Source of the DNA: Flavobacterium sp. SH_e
GTDB lineage: Bacteria; Bacteroidota; Bacteroidia; Flavobacteriales; Flavobacteriaceae
Assembly: GCF_025717045.1 (NCBI RefSeq)
Contig: NZ_JAOVZN010000004.1
Location: 62,001 to 126,000, forward strand
Direction: 5' to 3'
Length of the DNA: 64,000 nt
Shown: positions 55,187 through 62,900 of the stretch, one piece after another
How the letters are laid out: every line of letters begins with the position of its first letter
Numbering within the stretch: position 1 is the first letter of the stretch
The notes under the pieces: model-generated
What the model was told of the DNA's origin: nothing
The model's input: the letters and a program-made list of their open reading frames with translations, nothing else
The model's database searches: none
Program-made: the position numbers and the translations under genes

Positions 55187-56215
55187 CTACTTAACCAGCA
55201 CGCTTTTATATTTGTCTATATTTTTCAAAACAGTCCCAGTGCCTCTTACCACCGCTCGCAGGGGATCTTCTGCAATATAGACCGGCAGGTCTGTTTTCTG
55301 GGAAATTCTTTTATCAAGACCGCGGAGCATTGCTCCACCGCCTGCAAGATACAGTCCTGTGTTATAAATATCTGCTGCAAGCTCAGGAGGCGTAACTGAA
55401 AGCGTTACCATAATGGCATCTTCAATTCTTAGTATTGATTTGTCCAAAGCTCTTGCAATTTCTCTTGAGGTTATCTGCACCTCTTTGGGTTTGCCTGTAA
55501 GCAGATCCCTTCCGCGCACCATCATATCATCTGGCGCATCCTCAAGCTCTTCAATTGCTGCACCCGCTTCTATTTTTATCTGCTCTGCGGTTGCTTCGCC
55601 AATATACAGATTATGATGCGTTCTCATATAATAGAGTATATCTCCGGTAAAAACATCTCCCGCAATTTTTATGGATTTATCGCAGATGATCCCGCCAAGT
55701 GCAACAACCGCAATTTCTGTGGTGCCCCCGCCGATATCCACGATGATATTTCCTTTGGGCTGCATAACATCCAGCCCCATTCCTATAGCAGCTGCCATCG
55801 GCTCATGAATTAAGAAGACTTCTTTTCCGTTCACCCTTTCGCAGGACTCTTTTACAGCCCTCATTTCAACTTCCGTAATACCGCTTGGAATGCAGACTAC
55901 CATGCGCAGTGCGGGCTTAAAAAGATTTTTCTTTATCTCAGGTATATTGCTGATAAACCAGCTGATCATTTTTTCTGAAGCATCAAAATCAGCAATGACC
56001 CCATCCTTAAGCGGCCGAATAGTTTTAATATTCTCGTGGGTCTTGCCCTGCATTAAGCTGGCTTCCTTGCCCACGGCAATAATTTTTCCGTTCCTGATAT
56101 CTCTTGCCACTATTGAAGGACTGTCTACTACAATCTTTCCTGCGTGGATTATTAAAGTGTTGGCAGTTCCCAAATCCATAGCGATTTCCACTATCATAAA
56201 ATCAAATAAACCCAT
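55187..56215 (-). CDS. mreB: MreB/Mrl-family actin homologue, accessory copy
   Basis: 342 residues, full length. The N-terminal membrane-binding stretch MGLFDFMIVEIA is followed by phosphate motif 1 (AMDLGTANTLI), phosphate motif 2 (VDIGGGTTEIAV) and the adenosine motif (LYLAGGGAMLRGL). MreB polymerises under the inner membrane and guides the elongation machinery. The usual mreC, mreD or rodA partners are not adjacent. Its neighbours are a broken reductase and a conjugation-associated region, so this looks like an accessory copy carried by a mobile block. It shows no obvious loss of ATP-binding residues. Confidence 0.93.
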   Translation of the reverse strand: MGLFDFMIVEIAMDLGTANTLIIHAGKIVVDSPSIVARDIRNGKIIAVGKEASLMQGKTHENIKTIRPLKDGVIADFDASEKMISWFISNIPEIKKNLFKPALRMVVCIPSGITEVEMRAVKESCERVNGKEVFLIHEPMAAAIGMGLDVMQPKGNIIVDIGGGTTEIAVVALGGIICDKSIKIAGDVFTGDILYYMRTHHNLYIGEATAEQIKIEAGAAIEELEDAPDDMMVRGRDLLTGKPKEVQITSREIARALDKSILRIEDAIMVTLSVTPPELAADIYNTGLYLAGGGAMLRGLDKRISQKTDLPVYIAEDPLRAVVRGTGTVLKNIDKYKSVLVK

Positions 56216-56483
56216 AATATCGTTTTAATAAAAAACGGTACTATGGGAGTTTTATTCTCTTTTATCTGAAAATGCATTAGCCAAATCTATCTATAAAGAA
56301 GAATCCGAACCCGCTTAATCATCTGATTTAAAACTATTAACAACCAAACATTTAATCTTTTACTTAAATCTACATTTTAACACATCTAACTCATCTGACA
56401 ATTGCAATTAACATTTACATTATCAGTCACAGTCTTATTATCTTCACTTATAAAAACCTTTTCAGCCAACCAATTTTTATAGC

Positions 56484-57068
56484 CTAAAGCTGCTGGCTGA
56501 TATTTCGAAGAAGGATTTTGTGGACAGCCTGCTGCCTGCGGCAATTAATAAAGCTGATCCAACGCGGATGATCGCTTTTCTTTCCGCTGTGCACATAATT
56601 GTTGTACCGCTTTATAGTAAAGGCATCAGGCTCATTTTCAAGAGCCGAAGATTTCTCAACGATATCATTGATAAGAAAGGCATACAGATTCATATCTGAA
56701 AAGACGCTTCCCTTTTCCATGCCATCTACCACAGCCTTTAGCTCCTCAAAAAGGCTGAACCCCCTTTTCTTTTTAGATTCCGGATACTCCTCAAATATTC
56801 TCCCGATCTGAGAGACCGCATCACTGTAATGATCCGCATTTGTGCTATTGGTAAAACTGTATGCAATCAGATACTCCAGTTCCGAGATGGCAAAATCCAA
56901 AAGGTCCGTATAATTCTTTTCGTTGAAATAATTTCTCGGATCTGTTCCGCTTCTGTTTCTTCGAAAGGTTTCCTCTTTTATGTTCATTGCCTTTGCGGCA
57001 ACTTTAACAGACATGCCGAGCCGGTCGAGAATCATGATTATCTTATCCCTTGGTGTTTCCATTTTCAC
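56484..57068 (-). CDS. Putative DNA-binding protein of unknown function
   Basis: 194 residues. The N-terminal 60 resemble a helix-turn-helix (IIMILDRLGMSVKVAAKAMN, then IKEETFRRN) followed by a helical segment. The remainder is helical and charged, with no recognisable family. The C-terminus is rich in Arg and aromatic residues (HPRWISFINCRRQQAVHKIL). It lies between the mreB-like gene and an unrelated hydrolase, with gaps on both sides. It could be a regulator of the mobile block. Confidence 0.6.
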   Translation of the reverse strand: MKMETPRDKIIMILDRLGMSVKVAAKAMNIKEETFRRNRSGTDPRNYFNEKNYTDLLDFAISELEYLIAYSFTNSTNADHYSDAVSQIGRIFEEYPESKKKRGFSLFEELKAVVDGMEKGSVFSDMNLYAFLINDIVEKSSALENEPDAFTIKRYNNYVHSGKKSDHPRWISFINCRRQQAVHKILLRNISQQL

Positions 57069-57391
57069 AAGAATTAGAATATAAATATAAGAAAAACAGC
57101 CGATTAAAAGCTTTTACAGGATTTTCTGCATGCCACCTACTGCCAAAGCGCAATTGATCCGCAATCCGACGATGCGCTTTTGAATGGTTTTAATGGCAGA
57201 CAGTGGCCCCCATACCTGAAATCAGCTTATTATTAAGTAAGTAAGCCTGAAAATAAAAAACAGCAGAATAATGGCTGGGCAGCAGGTTCTACACTTTATC
57301 AAACATTGCCAATTACATTGCAGCATCATGTTTTTTATTACTGATGCGGTCCTGCAGTATAATTGCCTCCCACCCCACCTATGACGGGATT
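57069..57391. other. 323-bp gap without a gene
   Basis: No gene seen. An imperfect palindromic patch AAAGCGCA (57145-57152) with TGCGCTTT (57173-57180), loop 20, is present; it could be a terminator for the hydrolase or a recombinase/regulator site. Confidence 0.4.
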
Positions 57392-58336
57392 TTAATTTTT
57401 ACCTAAAATCTGTCCGATAATTATTTTTTGAATTTCCCCAGACTTTTCCGTCAGCACCGAATGGCCAGCATCTTCAAACAGGAATATTTTTTTCTCCGGC
57501 GCTTTAAGCTGCTTAAAGTATTCTTCAGCGATGGCATAGTTAGTCTGGAAATCTTTTCCGCCGATGAAAAAATAAACTGGGCAGCTGATTTTAGGAAGCT
57601 CCCTCATAAGATTCTGCTTGACGGCCTTATTCCATGTAGGCAGCCATTTCTCTGACCAGCCTTTCAGATACTCTTTAACAGCAGTGGTGTCTTTATCCGG
57701 AAAAGGCTGCCCATCGTAATGGAACATCCATTTTCTGGAGTAATACAGCGACTGGTATTTTTCAAAAGGAATTTTAACTGTACTCAATTCTTTTTCAGCA
57801 GCCAGATTTCCTTTTTCTTTTGCAGCCGCTTTGAGCCTGTCCAGCAGCAGCCGCTCGCTTTTGCTCTGATTGATAACAGGGCTGAATGCGAGATAGGCAT
57901 ACAGCAGTCCGGGATGCTTTTCAGCCATTTTGAAGCCAAGGACAGTTCCCCAGGATTCTCCTGCGAGATACAGTTTCTTTTGGCTGAACTTTTTCAAAAG
58001 AAGCTGCAGGAGTTCGTAAGTGTCATTTTCCATCAATTCCAATGTAATGGGAACCGGCGACTGGTTTAAGGACAGTGTTCTGCCTGTTTCCCTCTGGTCC
58101 CACTGCACAACTGTAAAGTGATCCTGCAGCCTTGCGGAAAAAAGATCAGACTGGCTCATTCTGGAGCTGCCCGGACCGCCGTGCAAGAATAATATTAAAG
58201 GCCGATCGGCATTCCCCGTATAGGAGATTACCTGTTTTATGCCGCCAACCGACAAAGTATCATAATGGGTCTGTGCAGATGATCTGCCTAAAAGCACCAC
58301 CATAAGAATGAGTGCCAGATTTATTTTATTTTCCAT
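57392..58336 (-). CDS. Proline-iminopeptidase-like alpha/beta hydrolase, secreted
   Basis: I start at the ATG at 58336, which gives a clean signal peptide (MENKINLALILMVVLLGRSS) and 314 residues; an ATG at 58378 is in frame but adds a polar stretch before it. Landmarks: LFLHGGPGSSRMSQ, VQWDQRETGRT, and the nucleophile elbow LAGESWGTVLG with Ser128. The catalytic histidine is probably in EDAGHSVLTEK. It belongs to the S33/proline iminopeptidase group. No operon partner is close. Confidence 0.83.
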   Translation of the reverse strand: MENKINLALILMVVLLGRSSAQTHYDTLSVGGIKQVISYTGNADRPLILFLHGGPGSSRMSQSDLFSARLQDHFTVVQWDQRETGRTLSLNQSPVPITLELMENDTYELLQLLLKKFSQKKLYLAGESWGTVLGFKMAEKHPGLLYAYLAFSPVINQSKSERLLLDRLKAAAKEKGNLAAEKELSTVKIPFEKYQSLYYSRKWMFHYDGQPFPDKDTTAVKEYLKGWSEKWLPTWNKAVKQNLMRELPKISCPVYFFIGGKDFQTNYAIAEEYFKQLKAPEKKIFLFEDAGHSVLTEKSGEIQKIIIGQILGKN

Positions 58337-58596
58337 TGGCTGTAGATTGCATTTCCCTGAATTATTCTTTACAGCCAAAATAATGATTTTTAAGGATTTG
58401 ACAGCATCATAACATTAAATTTAATGGTATAATAAATCATCTAATGCTTTCCAAAATAAATTAGCGCTTCTTCCTCCCTAATTTATTTAAAGGATACCTC
58501 CTGTAAAGCAGCACCCAAAAAATGGATCTTTTTTCATTTAAAGTTAATTAAAGCATAAATAAAAATTATTTCCTAAGCTGCTATTATCTAATAGAG

Positions 58597-58604
58597 TACA
58601 TTTG
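58597..58604 (+). promoter_or_regulatory. -7 promoter box TACATTTG of the cold shock gene
   Basis: It matches TAnnTTTG exactly and lies 19 bases before the ATG at 58624. The -33 region is poorly conserved. Confidence 0.6.
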
Positions 58605-58623
58605 CACAAATTAAATATTTAAT

Positions 58624-58815
58624 ATGCAAGAAGGTACAGTAAAATTTTTCAATGAAGAAAAAGGATTCGGATTCATAACTCCTAATGATGGAGGAAACGA
58701 AATTTTTGTTCATGCTTCAGGTCTATCGGAAAATATCCGTGAAAACGATTCGGTTCGATATGACATACAGGAAGGCCGAAAAGGTCCAAACGCAGTAAAC
58801 GTAGTCGTAGCATAA
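58624..58815 (+). CDS. Cold shock domain protein (CspA family)
   Basis: 63 residues, the usual size. The RNA-binding motifs RNP1 (KGFGFI) and RNP2 (IFVHAS) are intact, and the opening GTVKFFNEEKGFGF is typical. CspA proteins bind single-stranded RNA and melt secondary structure, in cold shock or as general RNA chaperones. It has its own promoter box and terminator, so it is a single-gene unit. A Bacteroidetes chromosome normally carries several such genes. Confidence 0.96.
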   Translation: MQEGTVKFFNEEKGFGFITPNDGGNEIFVHASGLSENIRENDSVRYDIQEGRKGPNAVNVVVA

Positions 58816-58836
58816 TATACTATAGTAGCAGTTTAT

Positions 58837-58870
58837 AAAGCACCTGTCCAAAAAACAGGTGCTTTTTTTA
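58837..58870 (+). terminator. Terminator of the cold shock gene
   Basis: AAAGCACCTGT (58837-58847) pairs perfectly with ACAGGTGCTTT (58855-58865), loop 7, followed by TTTTTA. A strong rho-independent terminator, 21 bases after the stop. Confidence 0.9.
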
Positions 58871-58890
58871 TTTATAATGAATTATAATCA

Positions 58891-59955
58891 TTATTTTCCC
58901 TTTCCAGAGATTCTGTCCAATTTCGGATTAGTGCTGTTTTTAATATCCTCTGCAAATTCGTCCACCCATTTCTGATCCGTCGCCCATGAAGTGATTATAC
59001 GCACTGCCGCACTTCTTTTGTCTATTTCTTTCCAAACGTAAAACGCAAACTTTTCATGCAGCCGCGCAATCACCTTTTTAGGAAGAATCGGAAAAAGCTG
59101 GTTGGTGGCTGGCTGGGTTAAAAATTCATAACCGGCCTTTGAAATCGCTTCGGCAATCTGCTGGGCATATCCATTGGCTTTTGCCGCAAGAGTAAAATAC
59201 AGATCTTCCCTAAAGAGTTCATAGAACTGAATTCCCAATACCCTTCCTTTTGCCAGCAGTGCGCCGCGCTGTTTGAGGACATAGTCAAATTCACTGCATA
59301 AGCTGGAGTTCTTAAATACGATGGCTTCCCCGAAAAGAGCGCCATTTTTGGTGCCCCCTATATAAAACACATCGGTTAGATGTGAAATATCAGCTAATGT
59401 CAGATCATTGCTTTCAGCAGTAAGGGCGTGGCCGAGCCTGGCTCCGTCCATAAAAAGAATAAGATCAAGGGCGCGGCATGCCGCTGCAATCTCCCAGAGC
59501 TCCGTCTTGTTATAAACGGTTCCTATTTCAGTGGAATTGGAGATATAGACCATTTTAGGCTTAACGGCGTGTGGCCTGAGCTGATGCGAATCAACTGCAT
59601 TCTGAATATCAGAAGCCGTTATTTTACCATTCTGGCCTTCAACAGCAATTACCTTATGGCCAGTGAGTTCTACTGCACCTGTCTCGTTGGCAAAAATATG
59701 CCCTGTCGCCGCACTGATTACAGCTTCATGGGTTCTCAGCAAGGCGGAAATTACCAGAAGGTTTGCCTGGGTGCCTCCAGACACAAAATAAACAGCGGCA
59801 TCGGGATTGCCCATTTTCTCTTTCAGGCATTCTTTAGCTTTTAGGGAATAGTCATCATCCCCGTATCCATTCTGCTGGTCCAGATTATTTTTCATAAGGC
59901 TCTTGAGAATACTCGGGTGCGCACCTTCAGAATAATCATTTTTAAAACTGTACAT
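58891..59955 (-). CDS. Low-specificity threonine aldolase-like PLP enzyme
   Basis: 354 residues of the fold-type I aldolase family. The pyridoxal phosphate lysine is Lys203 in YIGGTKNGALFGE. The cofactor-binding Asp is in LFMDGARLGHAL. The substrate-binding region SNSTEIGTVYNK corresponds to SxPxxGT motifs in the family. It converts L-threonine or allo-threonine to glycine and acetaldehyde, probably with broad specificity. It stands alone, convergent with the cold shock gene. Confidence 0.88.
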   Translation of the reverse strand: MYSFKNDYSEGAHPSILKSLMKNNLDQQNGYGDDDYSLKAKECLKEKMGNPDAAVYFVSGGTQANLLVISALLRTHEAVISAATGHIFANETGAVELTGHKVIAVEGQNGKITASDIQNAVDSHQLRPHAVKPKMVYISNSTEIGTVYNKTELWEIAAACRALDLILFMDGARLGHALTAESNDLTLADISHLTDVFYIGGTKNGALFGEAIVFKNSSLCSEFDYVLKQRGALLAKGRVLGIQFYELFREDLYFTLAAKANGYAQQIAEAISKAGYEFLTQPATNQLFPILPKKVIARLHEKFAFYVWKEIDKRSAAVRIITSWATDQKWVDEFAEDIKNSTNPKLDRISGKGK

Positions 59956-60173
59956 AAAAATAGGATTTAGTTACGCAAAGCTAATGGATTTCTTCTCTTA
60001 GAAACTGCTCAATAATTTTTTTTCGTGCACTGCAATAGCAGACCGCCTCGAAAACTTCGCCGCTGTTTGAATTTCCTGTCTGACCATCCGGATCCGATCT
60101 CACTTTTTACTGAAAGCAGAAATCAGCCTCACATCAGACAGACCTCTTCCATAAAAAGGATAAATCCAGCCAT

Positions 60174-60206
60174 AAAAAAAGGCAGGAAAAATCAATCCCT
60201 GCCTTT
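60174..60206 (-). terminator. Terminator overlapping the end of the 60192 gene
   Basis: On the minus strand AAAGGCAGG (60206 to 60198) pairs with CCTGCCTTT (60186 to 60178), followed by a T-run. The stem includes the last codons of the gene at 60192. Confidence 0.82.
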
Positions 60207-60530
60207 AAATCTCTGCTCCACTTCGGACCGCAGTTCTGAAATGGTTTTAATTCGCCCAGACTTTATCCACTCTAAAAGCTCCGACTTTATAAAGTAAAGC
60301 TTCTTGCCCTGCTTGTTCACGGGAATCTCATTTCGGCACACTTTGGAATAGATGGTGGCCACAGAAAGGTTCACAAGTTTGGAAGCCTCCAGAATTGTCA
60401 GCAGTCCCGGATCAAAATCCTCAGGCGGCCTATTGTTTCTAATGTCCTTCACCATACGCTCAATGCTCTCCATGCGCATGATAAGGGTTCCCAGTATATT
60501 GGGCAGGTCTTCAAAAGTAAACGGTTTCAT
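60192..60530 (-). CDS. Helix-turn-helix (excisionase-type) DNA-binding protein
   Basis: 112 residues. The C-terminal half is a MerR/excisionase-like domain (TILEASKLVNLSVATIYSKV, then KQGKKLYFIKSELLEWIKSG). The N-terminal part contains a helical stretch (LGTLIMRMESIERMVKDIRN). Such proteins are standard in Bacteroidetes integrative elements as excision or transfer regulators. Its start overlaps the stop of the preceding gene (60527-60838) by four bases (ATGA), so the two are translationally coupled. Confidence 0.85.
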   Translation of the reverse strand: MKPFTFEDLPNILGTLIMRMESIERMVKDIRNNRPPEDFDPGLLTILEASKLVNLSVATIYSKVCRNEIPVNKQGKKLYFIKSELLEWIKSGRIKTISELRSEVEQRFKGRD

Positions 60531-60838
60531 TGCTCTATCATTTTACGGATTTCAAAATCAAAAAAGTAAATTCTGCTGGCCCTGGTCTTCTTAAACGAAG
60601 GCTCATAATGCAGATAGCCGTACTCGTCCAGCTCCCGAAGGCATTTATGGTAGGTATATCTGGAGGAAATCTTGGCAATGGGCGCGAGCTCCCTTCTGAA
60701 AACCTCAATGGGATTGCCAGAGCCCCTAACATATCGGAACTGCAGAAGGGCCGCATAAATGGCAATATGCGTAGTGCTGATCCGGTAATCCTTTTCAATT
60801 GCAGAAAAGAAGTCCGTTAAGGGCTTTAGGCTTTCCAT
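60527..60838 (-). CDS. Small winged-helix-like protein of a mobile element
   Basis: 103 residues. The middle looks like a winged helix-turn-helix (FRRELAPIAKISSRYTYHKC, LRELDEYGYLHYEP). It resembles small proteins often found next to excisionase-type genes in Bacteroidetes conjugative elements; no specific name can be given. It overlaps the next gene (60192) by four bases and follows the 388-residue gene at 60858 after 19 bases. Confidence 0.7.
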   Translation of the reverse strand: MESLKPLTDFFSAIEKDYRISTTHIAIYAALLQFRYVRGSGNPIEVFRRELAPIAKISSRYTYHKCLRELDEYGYLHYEPSFKKTRASRIYFFDFEIRKMIEQ

Positions 60839-60857
60839 ATCTTCCCGCTATTTGGAT

Positions 60858-62024
60858 TTAAATCGACTGCGATTTTTTTTTAGCCTTCTTTTCCTGCTGC
60901 TCTTCCGAGACATCTTCTCCTTTGCTTTCACCATCCGCCCCCTTTTTCTGCGATTTGGAGGAAGAAACAGCATTCTGCTGCGGATCCTGCTGCTTCTGAT
61001 TTTGGCTCTCTCTGCCATTGATCCTCTGCATTGAGGAATCATACACCCTGATAGTCTTAAACTGCGGATTGGCCTCCACAAACTGTCTTTTTTCCTCCCC
61101 GCCGACGATAAAAGTCACAGCCTGCACATTTCCCTTTTTAAGGGAATTCATCAGGCTCTCTTTAGCCTCTGGGGTCTGAAGCTCTTTGATTGCATGCTTC
61201 TCAAGGGCCGCCTCCAGATTATAGCCGTAGTTCTGATGGTAATGGTGCATTTTAAAATTTCCATTGGTCTCGCCATCAGTAAAGTCTAATTTTACCCAGC
61301 AGTTATAGATCTCCCCATCCCTGCTCACCAGATCCTTATTCACTGATCTTCCCTCCAGCAGATTAAAAGCTTCCTTCATCGTAAAGTTATTCTCACTGCC
61401 TATGTAAAAAATCTGCTCCAATGCATGCGGAGCGCCCTCTTTCTGAAGGATAGCCTTATAGGAGTTAAAGAAATACAGATCGCTCTGATCCGATTTCTTA
61501 AAGCTGAGCTCTGATAAAAGCCTGGCGGTATCAAATCTTGCATCATGGCTAAGGGTAAACTCCTTTTCCCCCTTCTCCATCTTCTTTTTTAGCTCTATCT
61601 GCAGTGACTCTCCAAAACCAGTGTATTTGATCTGGTTTTCTAAAAATTCTAAATTCTTCTGATTCATAATATTTCCATTTAAGTTATTCTCTGTTAATTC
61701 CCTCTTTTCGCTTTCCGATCGGACAAACGATGCCAGATCAAGGGTCCCATTGCCGCAGGTGTCCATTCCGCTCTGCATCACCATCTTTAAGCCATCAATA
61801 AGCGAATCTATTGGCATGCTCTTAAAATAGTCCGTATCATTAGGTCCTATAAGACAGTGGTCCTCAGCGCCCATTGCTGTTCTAAAAAACGCAATGCTAT
61901 CGCTGTCAGTCACTAGATTCAAAGGATGCGCGGCATAGCGATAGCCAAGAGAAGCCATTTCCTTAGCAAAGCCCAAAAGCATTTCAGTATCAGCAATATT
62001 TATAGTCATAATTATTTTTAGCAT
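60858..62024 (-). CDS. Unknown protein of the conjugative element
   Basis: 388 residues. No domain is recognised with confidence. The N-terminal ~100 residues look globular (MASLGYRYAAHPLNLVTDSD), and the middle contains a repeated helical pattern. The last 40 residues are a highly charged, disordered tail (many K, E, Q, S). The stop of the preceding traN-like gene abuts its ATG (TAAATG), so the two are translationally coupled and it probably belongs to the transfer operon. It may be a late conjugation or regulatory component peculiar to this element. Confidence 0.65.
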   Translation of the reverse strand: MLKIIMTINIADTEMLLGFAKEMASLGYRYAAHPLNLVTDSDSIAFFRTAMGAEDHCLIGPNDTDYFKSMPIDSLIDGLKMVMQSGMDTCGNGTLDLASFVRSESEKRELTENNLNGNIMNQKNLEFLENQIKYTGFGESLQIELKKKMEKGEKEFTLSHDARFDTARLLSELSFKKSDQSDLYFFNSYKAILQKEGAPHALEQIFYIGSENNFTMKEAFNLLEGRSVNKDLVSRDGEIYNCWVKLDFTDGETNGNFKMHHYHQNYGYNLEAALEKHAIKELQTPEAKESLMNSLKKGNVQAVTFIVGGEEKRQFVEANPQFKTIRVYDSSMQRINGRESQNQKQQDPQQNAVSSSKSQKKGADGESKGEDVSEEQQEKKAKKKSQSI

Positions 62025-62888
62025 TTAATTGGAAGTGATGCTGGATTCGCCAATTGGAAACACTTTATCAGTCAGATTATCATTAATATCGACTTCCAAA
62101 TGCCTGCCTCCATTTTTTTCAATCATCTGAAGCGTCAGATATTTATTCTCAGGTATGGTAAGCTTCTCCAGCGCAAAGACTTTAACCACTTCAGACTTAT
62201 AAGGAACAACAGAAGATGAAGAGGTGCTGTACAATGGCTGCAGTTCTATTTCCTGAGATGCCGTGCGTTTTGATTTTCTCTGGTCTCTGATAAAGAATCG
62301 AAGCTGGTCTATATCGTAGTTAATTTTGGATCTGTTTTCGAATACTACCCTTAAATACAGAACATCCTGATGGATAAAAATGCCGTTTACCTCCAGGCTG
62401 ATCCGGAACTTTGACTTTTTTAAACCGCCCGTCTTTTTCTTCTTTGATAAGGCAAGTGATGCGAGCTGCTCTATTTTCTTCTGGTTCTCGTTCTCCAATG
62501 AAAACAGTACATCTTTACTGGCTGCAACTGCATTTTCAGCTTTAATGCTTAAGTCCGGGCAGTCTTCATCGTAATTCAGCACAAATACGTACAGTCTCCC
62601 ATCTGAAGTCACTATTGTTAGATTAGTCTGGAAAAAATACTGCTTGGCTGCCTTTACCAGCAGTATATTCTCCACCCCTTTGGCTTTCTGCACCAGCACA
62701 TCTGAACTTCCTTTGTCGATGCTCTTAATGGCATAAGGAAAAACAATGCTTGTTGTTTTGGAAAACCCAATCTGAAGATTGCTGTAATTATCTTCATAGA
62801 AGACCGTTTCTTTTGCTGCCGGCTGCGGATAGGCGCAGCTGCAGATCAGCAGCCATCCAATTAAAAGCAGATGCTTTATTTTTTTCAT
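62025..62888 (-). CDS. traN: Conjugative transposon protein TraN (DUF4138 family)
   Basis: 287 residues with a lipoprotein-like signal (LIGWLLICSCAYPQ). The pattern YSNLQIGFSKTTSIVFPYAI, followed by VDKGSSDVLVQKAKGVENIL-type sequence (here SIDKGSSDVLVQKAKG), is typical of TraN of Bacteroidetes conjugative transposons. TraN is an envelope component of the transfer apparatus that works with TraM and TraK. It sits 12 bases after traM. Confidence 0.9.
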   Translation of the reverse strand: MKKIKHLLLIGWLLICSCAYPQPAAKETVFYEDNYSNLQIGFSKTTSIVFPYAIKSIDKGSSDVLVQKAKGVENILLVKAAKQYFFQTNLTIVTSDGRLYVFVLNYDEDCPDLSIKAENAVAASKDVLFSLENENQKKIEQLASLALSKKKKTGGLKKSKFRISLEVNGIFIHQDVLYLRVVFENRSKINYDIDQLRFFIRDQRKSKRTASQEIELQPLYSTSSSSVVPYKSEVVKVFALEKLTIPENKYLTLQMIEKNGGRHLEVDINDNLTDKVFPIGESSITSN

Positions 62889-62900
62889 TTTTTCAATTCT

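Noticed and set aside
60530..60820. Plus-strand frame opposite the winged-helix gene
   Set aside because: The minus-strand gene has an ATGA overlap with its neighbour and a domain match; the plus frame has neither.
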